This document shows positions 53,971 to 61,562 of a stretch of DNA of 64,000 nucleotides, piece by piece. Source of the DNA: an uncultured Kiloniellaceae bacterium (lineage in GTDB: Bacteria > Pseudomonadota > Alphaproteobacteria > Kiloniellales > Kiloniellaceae); contig CANLSF010000001.1 in assembly GCA_947493695.1 (NCBI GenBank), positions 1-64,000 of the forward strand, read 5' to 3'. How positions within the stretch are numbered: the stretch's first letter is position 1; each line of letters opens with the position of its first letter. Under the pieces are notes generated by a model. It did no database searches. It saw only the letters and a program-made list of their open reading frames with translations, and was not told the origin of the DNA. The position numbers were made by a program, and so were the translations under genes.

Positions 53971-54181
53971 ATTCCTGTTTCCTCTCTGTCCAGCCCCTTA
54001 ACGTACCGGCATCATACTCAAAATCCGGTTCTCCGACACACGGGGCAATGATCAATTTACAGGACGCAAACACACCACCTGGCGTTTTATTCGTTTTTTT
54101 TTGCAGAAAGATGGCGGAACAGCCGGTTTTAAGAATCGCGGCTCATCTTGAGCAGGAAGGCGGATGCTTCGTGAGAGGAAG

Positions 54182-54208
54182 GCTCAAGGACGCAAAACGC
54201 CCTTGAGC
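54182..54208 (-). terminator. Hairpin after the cupredoxin-like gene
   Basis: GCTCAAGG (54182-54189) pairs with CCTTGAGC (54201-54208), with one mismatch and two more pairs inside. It lies 23 bases past the stop, without a T run. Confidence 0.5.
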
Positions 54209-54230
54209 AGCAGGAGAGAGGTTTCGGTGT

Positions 54231-54740
54231 TCAGCCTTCGACCCGGAGCTGATAGTCGGGCGTCGGGTTGAGCGGACAGGAGAAAACGTAGTCGCCTTCT
54301 TCCAGAGTGACCTCATAGTCCGCTGTGACCCCCTCGCTCAGGCCGGCTCCCGATACATTCGGCAGCATGGCCCGGTTCGCAAGCCCGTCACCACGAAGCC
54401 AGAAACCGAGATTATAGGGGACATTCTTGTTGGTAACCCGGAAGATGTATTTGCCAGGCTTCAGAGTCATTTTCTTGGACTTTTCCACCCGCTCCTTACC
54501 GTTTGCATCGTTGATCTTCATGCAATCCGCCCGCTTGGCCGCCGTAAAGCCGTGATCAACGCCCTCGGTCTCCAGGAACTGACAGGGGGTCTGGGTCAGG
54601 ACGATCACGGTCGCATCACTTGACGCCTTCAGTTCACCGCTCATCGTCATGGCACCGAGCGCAAGCGTCGCTGCGCCAAGGATAGCGGCAAGTCCATGGC
54701 GGGCTCCTGTTGCAGACGTGTTGTTGGAAGCATGGTTCAT
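54231..54740 (-). CDS. Cupredoxin-like protein with incomplete copper site
   Basis: A 169-residue exported protein with a signal sequence (GLAAILGAATLALGAMTMSG) and a C-terminal cupredoxin-type barrel: KPGKYIFRVTNKNVPYNLGFWL and EEGDYVFSCPLNPTPDYQL. In blue copper proteins the first ligand would be His near residue 109 and the C-terminal ligands Cys, His and Met. Here residue 109 is Tyr, Cys155 is present, and no His follows, so a normal type 1 copper site is unlikely. The start at 54740 follows GGAGAA. It is divergent from hemN, with an Fnr box between the two. Confidence 0.75.
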   Translation of the reverse strand: MNHASNNTSATGARHGLAAILGAATLALGAMTMSGELKASSDATVIVLTQTPCQFLETEGVDHGFTAAKRADCMKINDANGKERVEKSKKMTLKPGKYIFRVTNKNVPYNLGFWLRGDGLANRAMLPNVSGAGLSEGVTADYEVTLEEGDYVFSCPLNPTPDYQLRVEG

Positions 54741-54925
54741 CGGGGTTTTCTCCAGAGTAGCAATTGCCTGATCTATGCAGCCAGGCATCCGGCGGGGCGG
54801 GTATCGGAGGCATTGAAGCTCGCGATAGATAAAAATAATGAAGGAAAATGTTAAAAACCCCTTTAATGCCGCTTGCCATCTCAGGTGGTGCAGGCATCAA
54901 AAATCTGTGAGGAACGTGACCTGAG

Positions 54926-54939
54926 TTGATCGAAATCAA
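54926..54939 (+). promoter_or_regulatory. Fnr/FixK-type box upstream of hemN
   Basis: TTGAT-CGAA-ATCAA is a full match to the consensus. Its centre is 41.5 bases before the hemN start codon. Confidence 0.9.
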
Positions 54940-54973
54940 GGCGGCTCGTCCGGCGCACCCATAGCTTCTCGCC

Positions 54974-56323
54974 ATGGACAAGACCCTCGCCAAATACCGC
55001 GACGCCCGGCTACCGCGCTACACCAGCTATCCGACTGCGCCGCATTTCACGCCTGAAGTCACTTCCGTGGACTACTCCGCCTGGCTCGGCGCGATCGGAG
55101 CGGATCAGAAGCTTTCGCTATATCTGCATATCCCTTTCTGCAGTCAGATGTGCTGGTACTGCGGCTGTCACACCAAGGTCGTCAACGGCTATACGCCGGT
55201 GGCCAACTACGTCACGCTGCTGCGCCAGGAGATCGAGATGGTCGCGGCGGCGTTGCCCGGACGCCGTCAGGTCGGCCATATTCACTGGGGTGGCGGTACG
55301 CCGAACCTTCTAACCGACGAGGATTTCGCCGGTCTGATGGATTTGCTGCGCAGACATTTCGATCTTACCCCCGACGCGGAGGTCGCCGTCGAGGTCGACC
55401 CGCGCAGGCTTGGAAAGACCCAGGCCAAAGCTCTTGCGGCGGCAGGGGTCAACCGGGCCAGCCTGGGGGTCCAGGACTTCAACAAGGATGTTCAGGAAGC
55501 CATCAACCGGGTTCAGCCCTTTGAAATGGTCGAGAAATGCGTCGCGGATCTGCGGGCCGCTGGCATCCCTTCGATCAATTTCGATCTGCTTTATGGTCTT
55601 CCGAGCCAGGATCTGAGCAAGCTGGAACGCAATCTGCGCCTGAGCGCCGCGCTGCGCCCCGACCGGATTGCCCTTTTCGGCTATGCACATGTGCCCTGGA
55701 TGAAAAAGCACCAGCAGCTGATCGACGAAGCGACCCTGCCCGACGGCCCCGCACGCGTGAAGCAGGCCGGCTTCTCCTCGAAAATGCTGGACTGGCTCGG
55801 GTACACACAGATTGGCCTGGATCACTTCGCACTGCCGGAAGACCCCATGGCCAAGGCCCTGTCCAACGGGAATCTGCATCGCAATTTCCAGGGCTACACG
55901 CTTGACGACGCGGAGGTTCTCATCGGCTTCGGCGCATCCGCCATCGGTAGCCTGCCGCAGGGCTACATCCAGAACAGCCCAGACTTCGTGGCCTATGCCA
56001 AGTCCATCCGGAACGGCAGCTTCGCCGTTGCACGTGGCCGGGAGCTAAACGACGACGATCGTCTACGCCGTCGTGCCATTGAAGAGCTGATGTGTCACGG
56101 CGAACTGGACGTTTCCGCCCTTTGCAATGCCGGGCATGTCGACAGCAAGGCATTCGATAAGGAACTGGACGAGCTGGCACCTCTGATCACCGACGGCCTT
56201 GTCGAACTTACGGATCAGAAAATCACCGTGACGGATCGGGGGCAGCCGCTTGTCCGTGCCGTTTGCGCCGTCTTCGACAGCTATCTGGAACAGAGCGAGA
56301 CGCGGCACTCACGGGCGATCTGA
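54974..56323 (+). CDS. hemN: Oxygen-independent coproporphyrinogen III oxidase
   Basis: A 449-residue radical SAM enzyme of haem synthesis. The [4Fe-4S] cysteines are Cys56, Cys60 and Cys63 in HIPFCSQMCWYCGCH, with RYTSYPTAPHF near the start and the HIHWGGGTPN motif. It oxidises coproporphyrinogen III to protoporphyrinogen IX without oxygen, in the cytoplasm. The Fnr box 41.5 bases before the ATG indicates anaerobic or microaerobic induction, in line with the cco genes. Confidence 0.97.
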   Translation: MDKTLAKYRDARLPRYTSYPTAPHFTPEVTSVDYSAWLGAIGADQKLSLYLHIPFCSQMCWYCGCHTKVVNGYTPVANYVTLLRQEIEMVAAALPGRRQVGHIHWGGGTPNLLTDEDFAGLMDLLRRHFDLTPDAEVAVEVDPRRLGKTQAKALAAAGVNRASLGVQDFNKDVQEAINRVQPFEMVEKCVADLRAAGIPSINFDLLYGLPSQDLSKLERNLRLSAALRPDRIALFGYAHVPWMKKHQQLIDEATLPDGPARVKQAGFSSKMLDWLGYTQIGLDHFALPEDPMAKALSNGNLHRNFQGYTLDDAEVLIGFGASAIGSLPQGYIQNSPDFVAYAKSIRNGSFAVARGRELNDDDRLRRRAIEELMCHGELDVSALCNAGHVDSKAFDKELDELAPLITDGLVELTDQKITVTDRGQPLVRAVCAVFDSYLEQSETRHSRAI

Positions 56324-56357
56324 TCGCGCGCAAGCGCCGCATGAAATTCGCTATTGT

Positions 56358-56582
56358 CTATTTGTGGCGTGACTTGGCCTTGCGAAACCGCAGCACAAGA
56401 TAGCCTGCGGCGACGACCGCAAGCACAAGTCCGCCGACGTGAAAGGGTTCCTGAGCGAAGTGAGCGACGAAAGCGTTCACGTCCATACCGCCATGATCCC
56501 CGGGATGGGCCGCGAGAGGGCTTGCGACCAGGGCCGTGGCGGCAGCAACGGCGCTCGAAAGGGCGAAAATCTTAGTGGTCAT
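56358..56582 (-). CDS. Small HPGDH-containing membrane protein, last gene of the guanidine operon
   Basis: A 74-residue protein with a signal peptide ending in a His-rich motif AHPGDHGGMDVNAF, then one membrane helix (VGGLVLAVVAAGYLVL) and a basic tail. The HPGDH start of the mature protein resembles that of nickel/cobalt transporters of the HupE/UreJ type, but the rest of that family is absent. It overlaps the end of the His-rich protein gene by 11 bases, so the two are coupled. A role in nickel uptake or binding is only inferred from context. Confidence 0.65.
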   Translation of the reverse strand: MTTKIFALSSAVAAATALVASPLAAHPGDHGGMDVNAFVAHFAQEPFHVGGLVLAVVAAGYLVLRFRKAKSRHK

Positions 56583-57075
56583 GAGTCTCTTCCTGTTCTG
56601 AAATGTCGACGCGTTCGGCAAGCATCGGCACAAGATCGATATCCTCCCGCTCTGTCAACGATACATAGGTAAATGTCATGCTCTCCCGGCTTTCAATCAT
56701 CTTGCCGGGAAACGGCATGTAAAGCAGTTCGCGCGACGCGAAGGCCGGCGACGCGGTACCGATTTGCCAGTTGGCGACGATGGCGGCATCGACCAGACAC
56801 ATGGTCAAACCGTCGGAGCCTTTGCGCCGGAAGGGAATACCTGCGAGACGCAGATAGCTGGTCTTGTCTTCCGCTGCGCGGAAACCTTCCAGGAAGCTGG
56901 TCGCCAGAACTTTGACTTCCTCCGCCCGCTCCTTATCCGATTGGCCGTGCACATGACTGTGCAGATGTTCCGTGCCGTCGTGGCAGTGGTTATGACCGAC
57001 ACCAGGATGTGAATGTCCATGATGACCGTGTTCGTGAAGATGGTGGTGTGCAGAGCTGGTTTCGAGCTTCGTCAT
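56572..57075 (-). CDS. His-rich protein, candidate nickel-handling factor of the guanidine operon
   Basis: A 167-residue protein. The first 43 residues hold 16 histidines (HHHLHEHGHHGHSH, then HNHCHDGTEHLHSHVHG), a likely metal store like those of HypB or UreE. The rest (EEVKVLATSFLEGFRAAEDKTS and on) is not a family I know. It starts one base after the stop of the guanidine hydrolase gene, with AGGTGG as ribosome site. Known nickel-delivery proteins of guanidine hydrolase (GhaA, GhaB) are HypA/HypB-like; this protein has no GTPase motif and no HypA zinc site, so it would be a different solution. Inferred from context. Confidence 0.75.
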   Translation of the reverse strand: MTKLETSSAHHHLHEHGHHGHSHPGVGHNHCHDGTEHLHSHVHGQSDKERAEEVKVLATSFLEGFRAAEDKTSYLRLAGIPFRRKGSDGLTMCLVDAAIVANWQIGTASPAFASRELLYMPFPGKMIESRESMTFTYVSLTEREDIDLVPMLAERVDISEQEETHDH

Positions 57076-57076
57076 G

Positions 57077-58318
57077 TCAAGCCACCTCTGGGCCCGCGGG
57101 GATGGTGACCGGCTTGTCGATCAGGCCCTTGTGCGCCCCCATCTTGCCGTGAGCCACCAGTGTGCCCAGTACATCGACGATGACTCGGGTCGCCAGAAGC
57201 GCGGTAATGTCCGAAGTATCGTAAGGGGGTGAAACCTCAACGACTTCCAGACCGCAGATGCCTTCTTTGGCAACGAGAGAAACCAGTTCCAGCGCTTCAC
57301 GGGGCAGGAAGCCGCCCGGTTCCGGCCAGCCGGTCCCCGGCACGAACCCGGCATCGACGCAATCGATATCGAAGGAGAGGTAAACCGCGTCGGCATCTTT
57401 CCAGGCCAGCTCCAATGCCCGCGCCGCGGTCTCGGCCAGGCCCATTTCCTCGACATCGCGCATGGTAAAGATGCTGGTGTTACGCTTGCGCGCTTCCTCG
57501 ACGCCTTCGCGCGGCACCTGCCAGCCGCCAATGCCGATCTGCACCAGATTGACTGCCGGCACATTGGCCAGATCGGTGGCGTGATACCAGGGTGTCGTGT
57601 GCATGCGTTCGTCCAGGTCCTTTTCCTGGATGTCCACATGGCGATCGAAGTGAACGATCCCGATCCGCTTGGAGGTGCACTGCGCAATCCCCCGCACACA
57701 GGGGAAGCCGATGGAATGATCGCCGCCGATGATGATCGGCAAAGCCCCCGAAGAGGCAACATGGCTGACCGCGCGGGTGACCTGATCGAAGGTCTTTTCG
57801 ATATTGGCCGGAATGGTGAAAACATCACCCACGTCGCAGAGGGTCATCTGCTCGCGCAGATCAACGCCCATCTCGTAGTTATAGGGCGTGTAGAGCGCGG
57901 AAATCTTGCGCACGCCCTGCGGACCGAAACGCGTCCCCGGCCGGTAGGTGGTGCCACCATCAAAAGGCACGCCCAGAATTGCCGCATCGTAATTGCCGAC
58001 GGCCGTCACGTCCTCGATGTAGGGTGCCTTTAGAAAGGTATTGATCCCGGCGTAGTGCGGCAGTTCGCCCCGGGCGAAGGTCGGAATGGATTTGTCGGTC
58101 AGGGAGTCCGAGCCGGTCAGGCCCATGCGCAGAGCCCATTGCTTTTCCTTTTCCCAGGCTGCCGTCGGTAGATCCTTTTCCTTCTCCGCAGCCCGCCAGC
58201 CACGTAGCTGCAGCTTATCGAAGTCCGGATGATGGTGACGAACGGCAGCACGCTCTCCACCAATCGGTCCGGCGACCCGATGTCCACGACGGGTTACTCT
58301 GTTAAATCTGTCCTGCAT
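57077..58318 (-). CDS. gdmH: Ureohydrolase, probable nickel-dependent guanidine hydrolase
   Basis: A 413-residue arginase/agmatinase family enzyme. Metal ligands fit His201 in IIGGDHS, Asp225, His227 and Asp229 in HFDRHVD, and Asp317, Asp319 in SFDIDCVD. Arg in HFDRHVD, where agmatinases have Ala, and blocks like IPTFARGELPHYAGINTFLKAP and VPGTGWPEPGG match the cyanobacterial guanidine hydrolase GdmH as I recall it. It would cleave guanidine to urea and ammonia. The operon is preceded by a guanidine-I riboswitch and an ABC importer, which strongly supports this over agmatinase. The extra N-terminal region of about 70 residues is also typical of GdmH. Confidence 0.85.
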   Translation of the reverse strand: MQDRFNRVTRRGHRVAGPIGGERAAVRHHHPDFDKLQLRGWRAAEKEKDLPTAAWEKEKQWALRMGLTGSDSLTDKSIPTFARGELPHYAGINTFLKAPYIEDVTAVGNYDAAILGVPFDGGTTYRPGTRFGPQGVRKISALYTPYNYEMGVDLREQMTLCDVGDVFTIPANIEKTFDQVTRAVSHVASSGALPIIIGGDHSIGFPCVRGIAQCTSKRIGIVHFDRHVDIQEKDLDERMHTTPWYHATDLANVPAVNLVQIGIGGWQVPREGVEEARKRNTSIFTMRDVEEMGLAETAARALELAWKDADAVYLSFDIDCVDAGFVPGTGWPEPGGFLPREALELVSLVAKEGICGLEVVEVSPPYDTSDITALLATRVIVDVLGTLVAHGKMGAHKGLIDKPVTIPAGPEVA

Positions 58319-58336
58319 CGAAGGAAGTCCTTTGTT

Positions 58337-59122
58337 TTACGGGTTGGGTCGAGAGGGAAGAAGCTCGTCCAGCGAAGGCCGCGAGCTCTCCCGGTCATTT
58401 GTGAGAGGAAGGTCGTAGGTCACGGTTGCGCCGAAAGCGTCCGGCGCGTGAGGGTCATGACGCAGCTTGTCAAACACCAGCATGCGGGTGCCGAGCTTGA
58501 AAGCCTCGTTGATGTCGTGGGTCACCATGAAGACGGTCATGGAAAGCTCCTCCCAGAGGCCGAGCAGTAACTCGTGCATATCGGCCCGGATCCCCGGGTC
58601 GAGTGCGCCGAAAGGTTCGTCCAGCAGGAGAATATCGGGTTTCTTCAAGAGCGCCTGGGCAATGGCAAGCCGTTGTTGCATGCCACCGGAAAGCTGCGCC
58701 GGGTAACGCTTACGGGCAGGCGCCAATCCGATCTTTTCCAGCGTCTCGCTCACCATTTCGCGTGCAGCTTTGCGGTCCTGACCGAACAAACGGCCGGTCC
58801 AGCGGGACGCCTCGAATTCCGAGGCCATGATCAGGTTGTCTTCGACACTCAGGTGCGGAAAGACGGAATAGCGTTGAAAGACGATGCCCCGGTCCGGCGT
58901 GGGTTCCGGCGGGATGGGCGTGCCGTTCAGCTCAATCGCGCCACGCGTCGGCGTTTCCTGGGACAGCAACAGGCGCAGGAATGTCGACTTCCCGCAGCCG
59001 GATGCTCCGACAATGGTGCAGAAAGCGCCCTGCTCCACCTCAAGGTTCACACGCTCCAGAACCAGAGACTCGCCATAGGACATGGAAAGGTCCCGAATCC
59101 GGATCTGAGGCGCGGCGCTCAC
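58337..59122 (-). CDS. ABC transporter ATP-binding protein, guanidine operon
   Basis: A 261-residue ATPase of the nitrate/sulfonate/taurine importer group. Walker A is GASGCGKST at residues 39-47, the signature is LSGGMQQR, Walker B is ILLLDEP, and the switch His is in VTHDINEA. The start is GTG at 59122, which overlaps the permease stop as GTGA; the frame is open far upstream but that part lies over the permease. It powers the importer likely to carry guanidine. Confidence 0.93.
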   Translation of the reverse strand: MSAAPQIRIRDLSMSYGESLVLERVNLEVEQGAFCTIVGASGCGKSTFLRLLLSQETPTRGAIELNGTPIPPEPTPDRGIVFQRYSVFPHLSVEDNLIMASEFEASRWTGRLFGQDRKAAREMVSETLEKIGLAPARKRYPAQLSGGMQQRLAIAQALLKKPDILLLDEPFGALDPGIRADMHELLLGLWEELSMTVFMVTHDINEAFKLGTRMLVFDKLRHDPHAPDAFGATVTYDLPLTNDRESSRPSLDELLPSRPNP

Positions 59123-59940
59123 AGGCTGTCCCCCTTCAGGTGATGCCAGGGGAAGGCCCGCTTGGAGAGCAGACGCAGCAAGCGGTCGATGATGAAAGCC
59201 AACAGCGTAATCCAGGCCACGTAAGGCAAAATCACATCCATCGCCAGATAGCGGCGCACCAGGAAAATGCGGTAACCGAGCCCAGAGGTAGAGGCGATGG
59301 CCTCGGCTGAGACCAGAAAGATCCAGGCCGGCACCAGACCGAGCCGAACCGCTGTTATCAGTTGCGGCAAAGTCTGCGGCAGCACGATCCTGGTCACCAT
59401 CTGCCAGACAGAGGCCCCCAGGGTCTCGGCCTTGATGATCATTTCGCGCGGGATATCCATCACTGCCTGCGAAATGCCCCGGACCATCACCGGCGCGGTT
59501 CCGATGACGATCAGCATGATCTTGGAGACTTCGCCCAGGCCGAAGATGATAAAGAGAATCGGCAGGATGGTAATCGGGGGGATCAGCGAAAAGGTCGCGA
59601 CAAAGGGCGCCATCCCGCTGCGGACATGAGCGACAAACCCGATCGAAATCCCGAGTATCAGGGCAATCGCCGTCGAAATCAGCATCCCGGATCCGAGCCG
59701 CCAGAGACTGTCCCAGGTATCCAGCCACAGCAGATAGTTGCCCGAGCGCCGGTCCGCCTCGAAGGCCATACGCAGGAACGCCGAGCCGATGTCGCTAAGT
59801 GACGGCAACAGCTTATCCGCTGGGTTTTCCAGACGCCGGTAGTGACTGGCCACCGCATAGGCGACCAACACAGCGAGGAAGGGAATCAGACCCAGCAGAA
59901 AGGCCACTGGTGGGCTCGGTTTTCGGTTGGTGATGCGCAT
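59119..59940 (-). CDS. ABC transporter permease, guanidine operon
   Basis: A 273-residue inner-membrane permease with six hydrophobic segments. It contains the coupling-loop pattern AETLGASVWQMVTRIVLPQTLPQL. It resembles SsuC/TauC-type permeases. Such transporters are commonly found behind guanidine-I riboswitches. It overlaps the ATPase gene by 4 bases and lies 84 bases downstream of the binding protein. Confidence 0.93.
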   Translation of the reverse strand: MRITNRKPSPPVAFLLGLIPFLAVLVAYAVASHYRRLENPADKLLPSLSDIGSAFLRMAFEADRRSGNYLLWLDTWDSLWRLGSGMLISTAIALILGISIGFVAHVRSGMAPFVATFSLIPPITILPILFIIFGLGEVSKIMLIVIGTAPVMVRGISQAVMDIPREMIIKAETLGASVWQMVTRIVLPQTLPQLITAVRLGLVPAWIFLVSAEAIASTSGLGYRIFLVRRYLAMDVILPYVAWITLLAFIIDRLLRLLSKRAFPWHHLKGDSL

Positions 59941-60024
59941 GCTTGCAATCTCCGCCTACCCCGCCCAGCCTCACACGGAGGCCGGACGGCGCAGAACAGA
60001 TCCTATTCAGAGAGCGCCCAAACT

Positions 60025-61095
60025 CTAGAGAGCGCCATCAGCGGCCATCTGCATGTAGGTGCTGTCAAACCGCAGTTTGACATTGTTGGGATCGCCGTAT
60101 GTCGCCCCACCCGGGAAAGCGACACCGACAAATTCCGGACTTGGCGCGCCTTCGCCCAGAATGCCCTTGTCGAACAGAAACTCTGCGACGAATTTCATGG
60201 TTTTGGGCAGCTCAGACGACTGACTGAAGATCACCGCATCCGCAGGCTTGTAGAACATCTCTGTGGTCGCAAGTTGCGCGTCGTAGCCGGCAAGATCAGT
60301 GCCCGAGGCCTCGGCCATCGCCGTACGCGCGGCCTTACCCTCGACAGTGTCCGACGCCATAAGCGCGGCCACTTCATACCAGGCACCGGTCAGGGCTTTA
60401 CCGAAAGCGGGGTTAGCTTCCAGGGTTTCAGTATTGACCATCATCACATCGATGATTTCACCGGGGATACCAGCACTGTCAAAGACCTTGGTCGCGCCCT
60501 TTTGCGCTTCGATTTCAGAGAGCAGAGGATTCCAGGTAACGACGGAAGTCACATCAGACGTGCTGTAGGCCGCAATCATGTCGGCATCAGAGGTGTTGAC
60601 GACGGTCACGTCCCGTTCGGCCAGGCCGACGGAATCCAGAGCACGGGCGAGCAGGTAGTGGGAAACGGAGAGCTCGACCAGATTCACACTCTGTCCCTTT
60701 ATTTCCTGCAGCTTGCCTTTGTCTTTCAGGATGATCCCATCGTTGCCGTTGGAATAGTCGCCAACAATCAACGCAGTGGTATCGACCCCGCCACCGGCAG
60801 GAATGGAAAGCGCATCCATGTTGGTCATGGAACAGCCGTCGTAGGCACCTGCGGTGTACTGATTGATAGATTCGACGTAGTCGTTGATCTGCACAATCTC
60901 GACATCGATTTCGTATTTATCGGCCCATTTCTTCATGATGCCGGAATCCTGCAGGTAACCCCACGGCATCCAGCCGACATAGATTGACCAGCAGACTTTG
61001 AATTCGGTTTTTTCAGTGGCCGTTGCGGCGGGCGGCGAGACCGTGAAGGTCAGGGCCGCGGCAAGGCAAATGGCTTTGGTGAACATCCGTAACAT
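60025..61095 (-). CDS. ABC transporter substrate-binding protein, probable guanidine receptor
   Basis: A 356-residue periplasmic receptor of the NMT1/TauA type with a signal peptide (MFTKAICLAAALTFTVSPPAATA). Blocks VCWSIYVGWMPWGYLQDSG and GAYDGCSMTNMDALSIPAGGGVDTTAL are visible. The start at 61095 has GGAGAAG 9 bases upstream; ATG at 61086 is an alternative. It is the first gene after the riboswitch, so guanidine is the likely ligand. The related riboswitch-linked receptors were first annotated as nitrate/sulfonate binding proteins. Confidence 0.9.
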   Translation of the reverse strand: MLRMFTKAICLAAALTFTVSPPAATATEKTEFKVCWSIYVGWMPWGYLQDSGIMKKWADKYEIDVEIVQINDYVESINQYTAGAYDGCSMTNMDALSIPAGGGVDTTALIVGDYSNGNDGIILKDKGKLQEIKGQSVNLVELSVSHYLLARALDSVGLAERDVTVVNTSDADMIAAYSTSDVTSVVTWNPLLSEIEAQKGATKVFDSAGIPGEIIDVMMVNTETLEANPAFGKALTGAWYEVAALMASDTVEGKAARTAMAEASGTDLAGYDAQLATTEMFYKPADAVIFSQSSELPKTMKFVAEFLFDKGILGEGAPSPEFVGVAFPGGATYGDPNNVKLRFDSTYMQMAADGAL

Positions 61096-61151
61096 GGCTA
61101 TGCGCTTCTCCTGTTCGTTGGGCCGACACCTTATGGAGCGGCCTTGCAACC

Positions 61152-61197
61152 AGGTTCTGCGCGCACACACCGGGAGAAGGCTTGCGCGCGCAAACCT
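61152..61197 (-). promoter_or_regulatory. Hairpin in the riboswitch expression platform
   Basis: Between the aptamer and the first gene, arms at 61184-61197 and 61152-61164 pair over about 11 bp. There is no T run. The loop contains CTTCTCC (61173-61179), complementary to the ribosome site GGAGAAG of the first gene (61105-61111). This suggests control of translation. Confidence 0.6.
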
Positions 61198-61206
61198 ATG
61201 CAGTTT

Positions 61207-61309
61207 ACTCCCGGGTTTTTATCCCGCCGTGTCACCGGATCTATGTCATGGGTATCCGGTTTGCGCCTCTCGGTCCTGCATCGGAAACAGATCGGAACCC
61301 TAGGCGCGC
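61207..61309 (-). promoter_or_regulatory. Guanidine-I (ykkC) riboswitch aptamer
   Basis: On the minus strand the RNA begins GCGCCTAGGGTTCCG and later has GGACCGAGAGGCGC, which closes stem P1 (GCGCC with GGCGC, 61303-61307 with 61263-61267). A second stem ACCGGAT/ATCCGGT follows, and then ACACGGCGGGATAAAAACCC and GGGAG. These match the conserved parts CUAGGGUUCCG, GGUCCGAGAG and ACGGAGGGACAAAAGCCCGGGAG of the guanidine-I class. It lies 112 bases upstream of the binding-protein gene and faces the operon. Confidence 0.93.
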
Positions 61310-61562
61310 TGCATTGCCTTCACTTCGCAATGTCTGTGCCAAACTGGAGCAGCGTCGACTTTTGCGATCCTTTTCAAACCGATAGCCAGATACCGACCAG
61401 TAGAACACCTCAAACAGGCGACAGAACCGCGTCGCCAGTGATCAAAAATTGTCGCATTGCACAATTAGTAAGCAGAAACTTCGCCGCCAACGCGCAAGCT
61501 GATCTGTCCCGCGCCCTGCCACGTATCACCAGAGAGAAAAATTAATCTGCACCAAAAGCCCT

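Noticed and set aside
57077-58318. Agmatinase (putrescine synthesis) as the function of the ureohydrolase
   Set aside because: The riboswitch class upstream, the importer genes and the HFDRHVD motif favour guanidine hydrolase. No other polyamine gene is in this operon.
59123-59728. Long in-frame extension of the ABC ATPase gene to 59728
   Set aside because: This part overlaps the permease gene and reads as low-complexity sequence with no domain. The GTG at 59122 gives a normal ATPase with a 4-base overlap.
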